21,546 bases of DNA, taken from the NCBI GenBank assembly GCA_031288635.1, contig JAITQZ010000090.1, forward strand, positions 1-21,546, in the 5' to 3' direction. Shown here one piece after another: positions 1 through 8,153 of the stretch. Each line of letters opens with the position of its first letter. Within the stretch, counting starts at the first letter, position 1. A model generated the notes under the pieces. It was not told the origin of the DNA and made no database searches. It saw only the letters and a list, made by a program, of their open reading frames with translations. Made by a program: the position numbers and the translations under genes. Origin of the DNA: Candidatus Peribacteria bacterium (lineage in GTDB: Bacteria > Patescibacteria > JAEDAM01 > Absconditabacterales > Absconditicoccaceae).

Positions 1-96
1 AGTAGTTGGTATGCTTGTATAACCAATGATACTATTTGCTATACTAAAGATATGCTTAATAAATTGTCACTATCTTGACTTACTCTTATTTAGAAA

Positions 97-125
97 TTGT
101 TTGCGGAACTCCTATTATATATAAT
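97..125 (+). promoter_or_regulatory. Candidate promoter for the first gene
   Basis: A TTGTTT box at 97-102 and a TATAAT box at 120-125 are separated by 17 bp and lie about 30 nt before the ATG at 156. The -10 is perfect, but the surroundings are very AT-rich, so chance is a real alternative. Confidence 0.35.
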
Positions 126-155
126 AGATACAATGAAATATACGGCAACGACCCT

Positions 156-491
156 ATGAATACAGAATTTTCTATTGCAAATGAGGAATTGTTAATACAA
201 CAGCTCCCTGAACACCTTTTAACACAAGCCAAAGAATACAAAATCCCAGAAAGTTTCTTAAAAGACAATCCAGACATTGTTATTCTTATTTTAGAAAGTT
301 TATCTATTTCTACTCATAAGGATAAACAAGAATGGTTTGATGTATATCCTTTAATGAATGATTTACAAATAGCAAATCTTAAGGATATTCTAACAAGAGA
401 AAAAGAGAAACTTGCTGAAATTGAACAAAAATATACAGAACAACAGGAAGAAATAGGACAAAGTTATTTATCAGAAACTTCACAAGAATAA
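156..491 (+). CDS. Small charged hypothetical protein with C-terminal coiled coil
   Basis: 111 residues, starting at the first in-frame ATG; the open frame extends upstream to position 63 but only with a weak TTG, and a candidate -10 box at 120-125 fits the ATG better. It ends at TAA. The C-terminal third (DILTREKEKLAEIEQKYTEQ) is strongly charged and should form a coiled coil. The central part has the pattern YPLMNDLQIANLKDIL, which I associate with short uncharacterised proteins recurrent in candidate phyla radiation genomes; that is recollection, not a search. There is no signal peptide, membrane segment or catalytic motif. It is followed after 9 nt by a three-hairpin repeat. Function unknown. 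Confidence 0.65.
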   Translation: MNTEFSIANEELLIQQLPEHLLTQAKEYKIPESFLKDNPDIVILILESLSISTHKDKQEWFDVYPLMNDLQIANLKDILTREKEKLAEIEQKYTEQQEEIGQSYLSETSQE

Positions 492-500
492 GATAATAAG

Positions 501-587
501 AAATTCCAAAAACTCCCAACGGGGCGATACAGTGATAACATAGGATATCGCCCTATGTGATGAGCGAAGCTCAAGTAAACACAAAAA
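501..587 (+). repeat. Three-hairpin intergenic repeat, copy 1
   Basis: An 87-nt element nearly identical to 1184-1270, with about nine differences. It contains three consecutive short inverted repeats: CCC-aac-GGG, CATAGG..CCTATG around a tatcg centre, and GAGC-gaa-GCTC. The last loop is the GCGAAGC type known for exceptional stability as a DNA mini-hairpin. The differences between copies lie mostly in loops or leave stems mostly paired. It sits between a stop codon (491) and the next start (657). Confidence 0.8.
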
Positions 588-656
588 ATCACAACTAATT
601 TGCAAAAAAAAGAAATCTGACTATACTTAATACGTTTTACTTTTCTGAAACAAAAA

Positions 657-1136
657 ATGGAAATTAAACAAAAAGTACCATTTACTGTAAAACAGCTTTC
701 TTTAGAAACACCACAAGTTATCAAAGAAAACGAAGAAGTAGATTTTCATATACATCACAATAAAATACAATGGTTTTGAAATAGAATATCCTTTCACAAA
801 CGAAACGAAGGGGGAAGTGTTGCCTTCGTGTGTAGTATTATTGCATTGATAATGTGGTGTATATCAGGGTTTTTATACTTACCAATATCTAGGATGGGCA
901 GTCGAATGGAAGGAGCTGGACTTATGGGAATATATGGTGCTTTGGGAATACTAGCTATTTCAAGTGCGATTACGATGATATGGTGTATTGGATTTATATT
1001 ATCATTTATTGCGACAATTTCATTTATAATAAGTCTCATTAAGGGAAAACAAATTCCTTTGGGTAAAAGAATATTTATTATTGTATCATCTATTATGATA
1101 CCAATAACAATAGTATTACTCATTAGAACACTTTAA
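657..1136 (+). CDS. Small multi-pass membrane protein, unknown function
   Basis: 159 residues with UGA read as glycine at residue 41 (777-779); under the standard code only the membrane part would be called, from an internal codon. The N-terminal ~55 residues are soluble and charged (MEIKQKVPFTVKQLSLETP...). Hydrophobic segments follow at about 55-77, 93-127 (long enough for two passes) and 137-158, so three or four membrane helices are likely. The layout of a soluble lead followed by small packed helices resembles DUF4190-type proteins, but I would not name a family. ATG follows a run of six A and lacks a Shine-Dalgarno; the stop is TAA. Neighbours on both sides are intergenic hairpin repeats. 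Confidence 0.65.
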
Positions 1137-1183
1137 CAACAAAAATCCCCCTTAACTTTTGCAAAACAATCGAAAATCAATAT

Positions 1184-1270
1184 AAATTCCAAAAAGCCCC
1201 AACGGGGCGACACAGTAATAACATAGGGCATCGCCCTATGTGATGAGCAAAGCTCAAGTAAACACAAAAA
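1184..1270 (+). repeat. Three-hairpin intergenic repeat, copy 2
   Basis: Second copy of the 501-587 element. Its stems are better: GCCCC-aac-GGGGC (5 bp), CATAGGGC-atc-GCCCTATG (8 bp) and GAGC-aaa-GCTC (4 bp). It ends 35 nt before the ATG of the PINA-like ATPase. Motifs of the type GCCCC..GGGGCG followed by TAGGGC..GCCCTA remind me of dispersed repeats in Bacteroidota and other phyla; that similarity is from memory. Confidence 0.8.
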
Positions 1271-1305
1271 TACCCCCCCTTTTACCCCCTTTCACCAAAC
1301 AAACA

Positions 1306-2739
1306 ATGACTGAAACAACAACACCAACAACCACTTACGCCCTTGACGCCTACTTTGACGAAACGACAATGTCTCTTCACTTAAAGGAAGACCGCCCCAT
1401 CCTTAGAAAAAAAGGCTTCCCGTGAAATCGACAAGCCGTTCTGGATGAGAAGTCCATCTCCAGTGAAGAACTCAACGCACTTATCGAGCAAATCTTCGCC
1501 GAGGCAACTAACCAAAAAGGAAACTTCCTCGAAATCGACAGGAAACTTTCAAAAGTCCTTCAACTCTGACCGTACAGAATTGTCATCGTCTACCCTCCCC
1601 TTTCGGACGGATTAGAGATAACGGCGGTGAAACCTGTAAAGAAAACCACTATCGCCGACTACAACTTGAATGAGGAAACTTTTGACCTGCTCAGAAATAA
1701 GGCGAAAGGAATCCTTGTCTCAGGAGCTCCGGGAAGCGGAAAATCAACTTTTGTGCAAGCACTCGTTGAGGTTTATCATTCCGACCATCACATTATCAAA
1801 ACCATCGAAAGTCCTCGTGATTTGATGGTAGACGATGATGTCGTGCAATACAGCTTCACACACGGGACTCACGATGAAGTCCGCGATATTCTGCTGCTTT
1901 CTCGTCCTGATTATACGATTTATGATGAAGTAAGAAATAAACCTGATTTTGAACTCTACAAGGACTTGAGACTCACGGGAATTGGAATGCTCGGTGTCAT
2001 TCACGCGACGAAGCCGATTGACAGCATTCAGCGTTTTATTGGCTCTATTGAAATGGGAATCATTCCGCAAGTGCTGGATACGGTCATCTTCATTGATAAA
2101 GGGGCGATTTCCGAAATTTTGCAACTCGAACTGACGGCGAAAGTTCCTGAAGGAATGTTGAGTGAAGAGCTTTCTCGTCCAGTGATTATTGTGAGTTCAT
2201 TCATCAGCAAGAAAAAGCTATATGAAATTTACACATTCGGAGAACAAGTCGTAGTAATGCCTATTCCTGAAGGAGGAATGGCGGGAACAAACGGCAACCC
2301 AAACAAACCTTCCATTCATACTTATGCCAAAGAAGGAATAGAAAAAAAGCTGTCTTCCATCTTGAACAGCCACTTTGTCGTGAAAATGAAAGGAAATGGG
2401 ATTGAACTCTATGTCCCTGAATTTGTGAAAGGAAAAATTATTGGAAAAGGTGGTTCAGCGATTAGTGAACTCGAAAAGACGATTGGCGTTGGGATTACGG
2501 TTAAGACATTTGATGAATTGCCGTTACTGGATGTAAAAACAGACATTAGTGGAGGGAAGAAAGGCGGACAGCTTTTTATCGCTTTTCCTAGTGGGTATGA
2601 GAATATGACATTGTCCTTGCTCATTGGTGATGAAATTCAGAAATTCACGACGGATAGAAATGGAGTAATTAGTATCAATGATAGAAACGAAGTAAGGCTG
2701 ATTGAAAGGAGAGGATTTGTGGTGGTGGATGAGAGATAG
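1306..2739 (+). CDS. PINA/PilT-type ATPase with C-terminal KH domain, PIN domain absent
   Basis: 477 residues, UGA = Gly at residues 40 and 88; stop TAG. Three parts are visible. Residues ~10-110 are the linker that in archaeal PINA proteins follows the PIN nuclease (AYFDETTMSLHLKE, then GPYRIVIVYPPLSDGLEITAVKPV). Residues ~115-300 are a VirB11/PilT-class secretion ATPase core with Walker A GAPGSGKST at 140-148 and a later conserved DEVR..H stretch. Residues ~360-400 are a KH RNA/DNA-binding module with the GxxG loop KIIGKGGSAI at 377-386. Archaeal PINA is reported as a Holliday-junction-associated ATPase; here the N-terminal PIN domain, about 130 residues, is missing and no upstream ORF supplies it. 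The ATG at 1306 follows ACA; the frame is open back to a GTG at 1240 inside the repeat. Function inferred: nucleic-acid-dependent hexameric ATPase. Confidence 0.85.
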
Positions 2740-2762
2740 ATTTTATATCTTTAACTTTCAAA

Positions 2763-3392
2763 ATGAATATTCCAAATGATAGAGATTCCATTCCAAATAG
2801 CTCTCCAGACCAAACAGAACATTCTTTAATTGGTATTTTGAAGGAAAAACTAACAACGAAACAAACTAGGCAATCTATAGAAAACTACGAAGAAGGATTA
2901 GGAAAAGCTAATGTGATTTTGCCAGATTGTTTTTATGATGTAACAAAAGAGATGTCTAATAATGCATATGAGACAAGAGGAATAATGTTGGCAAAGAAAG
3001 ACATAAGAGATGAAAAAGAGATGTATTTGGTAAAATATTTACAAACTATAGGGAGATGAAGTGCAACATCTGTATTTCCAGATGAATCTAGAAAAAATGC
3101 TGCCAACAAATTAATACAATATCATCCAGAACTAAAAATGATAGAATTTCACATTCATCCTCTAGGAACAGGACAATTTCGAGCAGACAAATTTTCAGAA
3201 CAAGACTACTATGGCATCGAAAAACAATTGAATAAAAATATAGATTACATGCATATTTTATTTACCCCTACCCACGTGCTTACGATAGCCAAAAAACCAA
3301 CAAAGTTTCTTTTAGCTAGAAATGGGAATCAACAGGTTATGAATGAATATACAATTTTGCAACGTGAATTTAATTCTTTATTATGAAGATAA
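2763..3392 (+). CDS. Hypothetical protein with JAMM/MPN-like metal-binding motif
   Basis: 209 residues; UGA = Gly at residues 99 and 208, so two adjacent standard-code ORFs are one gene; stop TAA at 3390-3392. The N-terminal ~40 residues are polar and probably disordered. The second half has H129-I-H131-P followed by F143-S144-E-Q-D147, the HxH...SxxD layout of JAMM (JAB1/MPN/Mov34) metalloproteases, although the gap between HxH and S is 12 residues rather than the usual 7. An upstream GSATSV strand and a downstream HILFTPTHVLTI strand fit the fold. If real it would bind zinc and cleave isopeptide bonds or act on a small modifier. It lies 23 nt after the ATPase gene, possibly co-transcribed. 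Fold assignment is moderate, substrate unknown. Confidence 0.55.
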
Positions 3393-3441
3393 AATTGAAA
3401 ATGTAATGCTCTTGATTTTTGCCACCCAAAATGCATAGAAT

Positions 3442-3456
3442 TAACTAATTTAGTTA
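3442..3456. promoter_or_regulatory. 15-bp palindrome, candidate toxin-antitoxin operator
   Basis: TAACTAA-T-TTAGTTA is a perfect 7+1+7 inverted repeat 15 nt before the ATG of the AbrB-like antitoxin remnant. AbrB-type antitoxins usually repress their own operon by binding such sites, so an autoregulatory operator is plausible. Confidence 0.45.
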
Positions 3457-3470
3457 TTTTCACTATACGT

Positions 3471-3766
3471 ATGAACTACACTCTCAAAATGTTCAATATA
3501 GGTCAAATTACGCTTCCAAAGAGATGGAGAACGAAATATTCTACCGTGAACTTTTTGGCAAAAGAAACCAAAGAAGGACTCTAATTAAGCCAATTGTCGA
3601 CACGGATGATGATTTTGATGTAGAAAGGATTATGCACTCTAAGATTGTTGAAAAAGGTGAAGATGGAAGTATTTATTACGAGGATTCAGCAGAAAGCGGA
3701 GTATTTTTTCCACAAGGTATCCCTATTGATGACTTTATTTCCAAGTTGAAGAAAGTAGATGGATAA
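3471..3766 (+). pseudogene. Frameshifted AbrB/MazE-type antitoxin
   Basis: From ATG 3471 one frame encodes the swapped-hairpin DNA-binding domain (MNYTLKMFNIGQITLPKRWR..., then KETKEGL) and stops at TAA 3582-3584. Exactly there the second frame continues the family's usual ...GLLIKPI and runs for another ~55 acidic residues (DTDDDFDVERIMHSKIVEKG...) to TAA at 3766. Restoring one base near 3580 joins them into a ~98-residue antitoxin, so this is a one-base deletion, a sequencing indel, or less likely a programmed -1 shift. The downstream half, taken alone from ATG 3524, lacks the DNA-binding strand and would be mispredicted as a gene. The truncated toxin remnant starts at 3759 and overlaps the end of this frame by 8 nt, as in intact modules. 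Confidence 0.75.
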
Positions 3767-3839
3767 ACTCACAAAGTTTCTTCGTGCAAATCCTGGGAAA
3801 AAAGATATCATTCTTGAAACAGCCGAAAAAATCCATTAG
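3759..3839 (+). pseudogene. N-terminal remnant of RelE-like toxin
   Basis: Only 26 residues (MDKLTKFLRANPGKKDIILE...) remain before TAG. The start matches the first helix of RelE/ParE-superfamily mRNA interferases that accompany AbrB-like antitoxins in candidate phyla genomes (pattern MDKxxKxLxxxxxKxxxxxLExxEKI), which are normally about 85-90 residues. The rest of the toxin, including all catalytic residues, is gone. The remnant runs into the 3' end of the convergent ABC permease and overlaps it by 4 nt, so the deletion endpoint lies at that gene boundary. Confidence 0.55.
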
Positions 3840-4591
3840 TCATCCGCCTTCATCCTACTAAAAAAATACCCTCCCAATAGCACAAAAAGAAACATCAACA
3901 CCAACAGCACTACCCCATCCATCCAAGGAGTAAAAAAGCTGTTCCCTGTCAACGCTCGTCTAATCCCATCAACCGCATACGAAAGCGGGTCAAATCTCGC
4001 TATCATTTGTAGCCAAACCGGAGTCGTCGCTAGCGGAAACATTGCACCAGACAGGAACATCAACGGCATAATCAGAAAATTCATAATCAATTGAAATCCT
4101 TGAAAATCTGGCAACAACGACGCAATAATAATCCCAAATGAGGTAAAAAGAAAGCTGAGCACGACCATAAACAGCACTGCTAACGGCAAAGAAATCACGG
4201 TCGAAAAATCAATCCCCACAAACAAACACAGCACCAAGACGAGCAAGCCTTGAAAAAGTCCCGTGGTTGCTCCTCCAAGCATCCTTCCAATCATAATGCC
4301 AATCCTCCTTGTCGGAGAGACAAGAATTTCTTTCATAAATCAGAATTCTCTATCTCGAATAATATCAATTCCTGACATCAAAGAGGACATCATCGTCGTA
4401 ATCGCGATAATCCCTCCAGAAAGAAAAGGCAAATATTCCCCCTGCCCTGCTTGAGAGAAAATGCCTGAAAATCCTGCTGAAAATGCGAACAACATCAACA
4501 ACGGTTGTCCTAATGCTCCAATCAGTCTGGATTTTTTTCTGAAAAATTTTTTCACCTGCCTCCATCGGAGGATATAGATTGCTCTGAACAT
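3836..4591 (-). CDS. ABC-2 type exporter permease
   Basis: 251 residues with UGA = Gly at residue 84, in IIRDREFGFMKEILVSP, one of the best-conserved stretches of ABC-2 (DrrB/NodJ-like) permeases; a standard-code reading splits the protein there. About six hydrophobic helices are visible, including ~28-45, 56-75, 100-130, 132-160, 165-185 and a final one ending FFSRMKADD. FDPLSYAVDGIRRAL near residue 210 is the characteristic C-terminal loop. It is the membrane half of an exporter, starting 27 nt after the stop of the ATPase gene on the same strand, so the two form an operon. Substrate unknown: drug, lipid or glycan are all possible. Stop TAA overlaps the convergent toxin remnant. Confidence 0.9.
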
Positions 4592-4618
4592 TAATAATAA
4601 TGAAGAAAAATAAAACTG

Positions 4619-5413
4619 TTATTTCTTTCTATTCGCTCTCATTCTTGCTTTGTTTCCGTCGGCATCAGAAAGGAGTTCTTCACGGATATCTCTTCCTGTC
4701 ATTGCAATAAAGACTTCATCTAATGTCTGCTTTCCTGTCTTTTCTTTTAATTCTGCTAATGTCCCTATTACCTGAATTTTTCCGTGGTCAATGACTGCAA
4801 TTCTGTCGGCGATTTTCTCTACTTCGTCCATATAGTGAGTCGTTAGAAAAATGGTTAATCCCTCTTCTTGATTGATTTTCTGTAGGTATTCCCAGATATG
4901 GATTCTGCTTTGCGGGTCCAGTCCAACGGTCGGCTCGTCAAGATACAAAATCTTGGGATGATGTAAAAGTCCTCTCGCAATTTCAAGTCTCCTCTTCATC
5001 CCACCAGAATACTGTTTTACAATTCTGTCCTTGAAATCTCGGAGTTCTACGAATTCCATCAGCCTTTTTATCTCTGCTTCTTGGCTCGCACGAGGAATGC
5101 CATAAAGCATCGCGTGGAAATACATATTTTCCCATCCAGTCAATTCATCATCTAAACTAGAATCCTGAAACACAATACCGAATGTCCTTCTAACGGCGTC
5201 TTGGTCGGAAATATCATTTCCATCAATTTTCACCTCTCCAGAAGTCTTATCTAACATCGTAGTCAGCACCTTGATAGTCGTCGATTTTCCTGCTCCATTC
5301 GGTCAAAGAAAAGCAAAAATTTCTCACGTTTGAACTTCAAAAGAAATATCGTCTACTGCAGTAAATTCACCGTATTTTTTAGTCAGGTGATGAATAGAAA
5401 TGATAGGAGGCAT
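4619..5413 (-). CDS. ABC exporter ATP-binding subunit, DrrA/NodI-like
   Basis: 264 residues. UGA = Gly at residue 30 (QTGEIFAF) and residue 37, the first glycine of Walker A (GPNGAGKST, 37-45); the standard code loses the first ~48 residues and the P-loop with them. Other motifs: Q-loop GIVFQDSSLDDELTG, signature YSGGMKRRLEIARGL, Walker B ILYLDEPTVGLDP, and H-loop LTTHYMDE. The family powers export through the permease encoded next. Start ATG 5413 is the first in frame, preceded by a promoter at 5445-5472 but no Shine-Dalgarno. The C-terminal tail (LDEVFIAMTGRDIREE...) is the usual DrrA extension, ending in a basic cluster. It would act at the cytoplasmic face of the membrane. Confidence 0.95.
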
Positions 5414-5444
5414 TTATGATGAGAAAAATAAAATACTGCATTGC

Positions 5445-5472
5445 ATAATATGAAAACGAAGGAGAGATGCAA
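5445..5472 (-). promoter_or_regulatory. Promoter of the ABC operon
   Basis: On the minus strand TTGCAT (5467-5472) and TATTAT (5445-5450) are separated by 16 bp, about 30 nt upstream of the ATPase start. The -35 box is identical to that of the dnaK promoter. Confidence 0.6.
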
Positions 5473-5503
5473 GGGATTATTAACACTTTCTTATATACAT
5501 TTT

Positions 5504-5541
5504 TAAAAAGCAGACTATCAATAGCGATATTCTGCTTTTTA
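5504..5541 (-). terminator. Rho-independent terminator of the surface-protein gene, possibly bidirectional
   Basis: AAAAAGCAGA (5505-5514) pairs perfectly with TCTGCTTTTT (5531-5540); after one mismatch TATC/GATA extends the stem around a 6-nt loop. It lies 9 nt beyond the TAA of the minus-strand surface gene. The A and T tracts are part of the stem on both strands, so it could stop transcripts from either side. Confidence 0.8.
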
Positions 5542-5549
5542 CGTTTGAC

Positions 5550-7808
5550 TTAGAAATCTCGATTTGCTACAAGCTCCTGACAAGCAAGTTTGATGACTTC
5601 ATTTTTGTTCGTCTGGGAACAGGAGGTGATGAGGTCGAAAATGAACGTTTTCCACTTCTCATTTCCAATCAGGTAAATGCGAGCAACAAGCGGTCTGAGC
5701 AAGTTCACTTTCTTCGCTACATCTTCTGCTAAGTCTGCAGTGGTTCAACAGGTTTTGTCGTAGTAGGAAGCGGAGAAGTCGCCACTTGGACAAGTATCTT
5801 TGGAGAGAGAAGCTCCACCTCAACCTCAACCAGAAGAAGTGGGAGTGGTTGGATTTGTGGTTGGAGGAATAACAGGAGGAACAACTGTTGGGTCAGGAAG
5901 GATGATAAAGTCTTCATCTACCAATACACCACCTTCAAAGCCTACACGTAAAGTATGAGTACCTGCTGAAAGGGTATTGAGATAGCCAGCGTTTAGACTA
6001 ATAGTTGTGCTTCCAGAAATTGCTTCGTAGGCAGAAGTTGCAAGTTGTATGTTATCTACTTTTACTACATTAGTAAATTCATCAAAGTATTTATCTATTC
6101 GTAATGTGAGAGTTCAGCTTGTTCAAAGCGTATGTTCATTTCTGTTTGTTCAAGTGAACTGATGAAGAGGAGTAATTTCAGCCAATAAAACAGTTTTCAT
6201 AGCTTCTCACCAAAATTCACCCAACTGAATATATGCTTGTGGTCTTGGATGAATTTTGTCTATCAATGCACTTCCAGGAGTTGCTGTTTCTTGTTGCTCA
6301 AACCATTCATAAGCATTTCTATCCCCACCTAACACAAAACCACTATTTTCAGCTACCAACTCTTGAATAACTGAATGGTATGCCTGTATTTTTGTATTAT
6401 CAGTATATCCATAAGTGCTATAAATAGGACTACTGATAATCACGTGTTTAATAGGAGCATTATTTTTCAAAGTATCAATAATGGTTTGCATATTGATTTT
6501 ATAATCTTCTCCTGAAATTCCCCCATAGAGATTAGCATCGTTAGCCCCCAAAAAAATATGAACAATATCTACACCAGCATTATTAAACATAGTGAGAGCA
6601 TTGGTCATCATATTATTATAGTCATTTGCCCAACTGCTAGTAGCACTACCATTTTGACCAGCATTAGCAATAGAAAATCCTGCACCCATATACGCAAGTG
6701 CTGCATATATTCCCATTGGATTAACATTTATTGAATCTCCCACAAAACCAATGGTAGTAGCATATGGTAAAACTGTTATATTTTGTGTGAGAGTGGTACT
6801 ATCATTAGCGGTAGCAGTAATAACCGTAGCCCCAGCAATTACAGGAGTATAGGTAGCAGTAGCAGTATACTTATTTCCAGCGTCTAGAGTTACGGTAGTA
6901 GGAGTAAACACACCACCTTTATCGTCAGTCAGCGTTATTGTACTCTCTTTCTCATCAAATAAAGTGAAAGTTACGGTATCAGATGTCTGTACAATATCTT
7001 TATCGACAGTAATAGCAAAAGGCATACTAGTAGTGTAAAGGGTTACTGCATCAAACGCTACACCACGAATATCATCTAAACTCGTATCACGACCACCAAT
7101 ACCCCATTTACCAGCAGTTTGAAGTTCTGTGGTACTATCATCATATGTAGTCGTCTTGATGATTGCAGCATTCAAATCTCCATCATAGACCGTAAAAGTA
7201 AGTCTACTAGAAGTCTCGTCAATACTTTCTACAATAAATTCTGTGGTAATATAGGGAGAAGTAATATCACTTGCGGTAAAAGCCTCATAGGTTTGAGAAA
7301 TTGGATTAGCACTACCCACATCATCAGCTATTGCTATATTTATATATCCTGCACCGTCGCCGTTAATCATAATACCAGCACGATAATCTTTTGAATTAGT
7401 CGAACGAGAAATATTGGTATAGTAATTACTTGATAGCCCTGTTGCTTGAAGTTGAATTGTTACTACTATCTTACCATCTTTATAGGGTGTTTTATAGTAC
7501 ATTCAACACCCAGCCCAATCGCTGACTCCTCATACTGCGTCACATTCTCGCAATTTATATTGTCCAGCATACACACCCTCACCAACAATTTGCCAATTTG
7601 CATTAGTGATAGGGTTCGGACTCCAACCAACACTTGGACTTACTCAATTAAAATCTTCACTGACAACGGGTAGGTAGGTTGTCGTTGCATATACGCTTGG
7701 CACATTGTTTCATAAGAAACATAATCCTAAAAATCAGACTACTAAAAGGTTGATTTTCCATTGATTACGAAAGGGTAATCGCCTTTGTCTGTGTGTTGTT
7801 TTCCTCAT
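5550..7808 (-). CDS. Secreted multidomain SGNH-hydrolase surface protein
   Basis: 752 residues with twelve UGA glycines, two of them inside the signal peptide. Order: basic N-terminus and hydrophobic core with likely cleavage after VYA at residue 41; a jelly-roll/lectin-like region ~45-260 (EDFNGVSPSVGW..., ending DIRGVAFDAVTLY); an Ig-like domain ~265-350; an SGNH/GDSL hydrolase ~353-530 with GDS (D358, S359), NAGQNG, GAND (N423, D424) and DKIH (D517, H520), so all four blocks are intact; a second Ig/X2-like domain ~545-630 (FDEFTNVVKVD..., SLNAGYLNTLSAG); a Pro/Thr linker; five glycines in a row; CPSGDFSASYYDKTC; and a ~70-residue helical C-terminal domain. The last cysteine motif is one I associate with candidate phyla surface proteins. 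Probable role: esterase or deacetylase on glycans at the cell surface, perhaps for host contact. ATG 7808 follows ACA; stop TAA. Confidence 0.88.
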
Positions 7809-7883
7809 TGTGAAATTTGGTAAAAAGTAAAAAGGGTATGTACTAGCATACAACCCGTTTACTGTAAGAAGTCCAAAGAAGAA

Positions 7884-7954
7884 GAGGACATTTTACGGTT
7901 CACGGGAGTTTGCTTAATACTACCCACAAAAAATCTATGAGAGGACATTTTGCG
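7884..7954. repeat. Short direct repeat upstream of the surface gene
   Basis: A 14-nt unit GAGGACATTTTACG (7884-7897) recurs as GAGGACATTTTGCG (7941-7954) with one mismatch; the stretch CGGTTCACG after the first copy reappears inverted and imperfect as CGTGTGAACCG (7953-7963). The second copy lies inside the nested hairpin of 7911-8015. Confidence 0.55.
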
Positions 7955-8015
7955 TGTGAACCGCAAAACGCCTACTTTTTCTCATAAAAAAAACTTTCTA
8001 GGGTAATATTAAGCA
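7911..8015. other. Nested long-range hairpin, possible structured RNA or element end
   Basis: Three concentric stems fit one fold: outer 7911-7925 with 8001-8015 (14 of 15 pairs), middle TATGAGA 7936-7942 with TCTCATA 7980-7986, and inner TTTTGCG 7948-7954 with CGCAAAA 7962-7968 around a 7-nt loop. There is no ORF here. The region separates the surface gene (starting at 7808 on the minus strand) from the transposase island, so a small RNA, a long leader or the remnant of a small mobile element are all open. Confidence 0.5.
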
Positions 8016-8069
8016 CCTGCAATATACCCTTGTGAAAATGAATTGCAAGTGAAAATAAAAAAAATGTAT

Positions 8070-8111
8070 ATGTTGCTGTTTGGAAAGGTTTTATGTTGCT
8101 GTTTGGAAAGG
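8070..8111. repeat. Tandem duplication of a 19-nt unit next to the REP hairpin
   Basis: ATGTTGCTGTTTGGAAAGG occurs at 8070-8088 and 8093-8111, period 23. The second copy runs into the left REP hairpin. Such end duplications are common where REP units have been copied or deleted. Confidence 0.75.
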
Positions 8112-8130
8112 GACAAGCCCTTTCCCTACA
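8102..8130. repeat. REP-like inverted element, left copy
   Basis: This 29-nt stretch is the exact reverse complement of 8882-8910. Each copy is itself a hairpin, GGAAAGGG-acaag-CCCTTTCC (8-bp stem, 5-nt loop) followed by CTACA. It lies 24 nt beyond the stop of the Y1 transposase gene. Confidence 0.9.
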
Positions 8131-8153
8131 TAACATAATTGGTTTGATGGGAA

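Noticed and set aside
1240..1305. Upstream extension of the PINA ATPase from GTG 1240
   Set aside because: It would translate the intergenic repeat (MMSKAQVNTK...); the same sequence in copy 1 is followed by a stop, so it is not coding.
3524..3766. Independent 80-residue gene starting at ATG 3524
   Set aside because: Its first ~20 codons overlap the AbrB DNA-binding sequence in another frame; it only makes sense as the second half of the frameshifted antitoxin.
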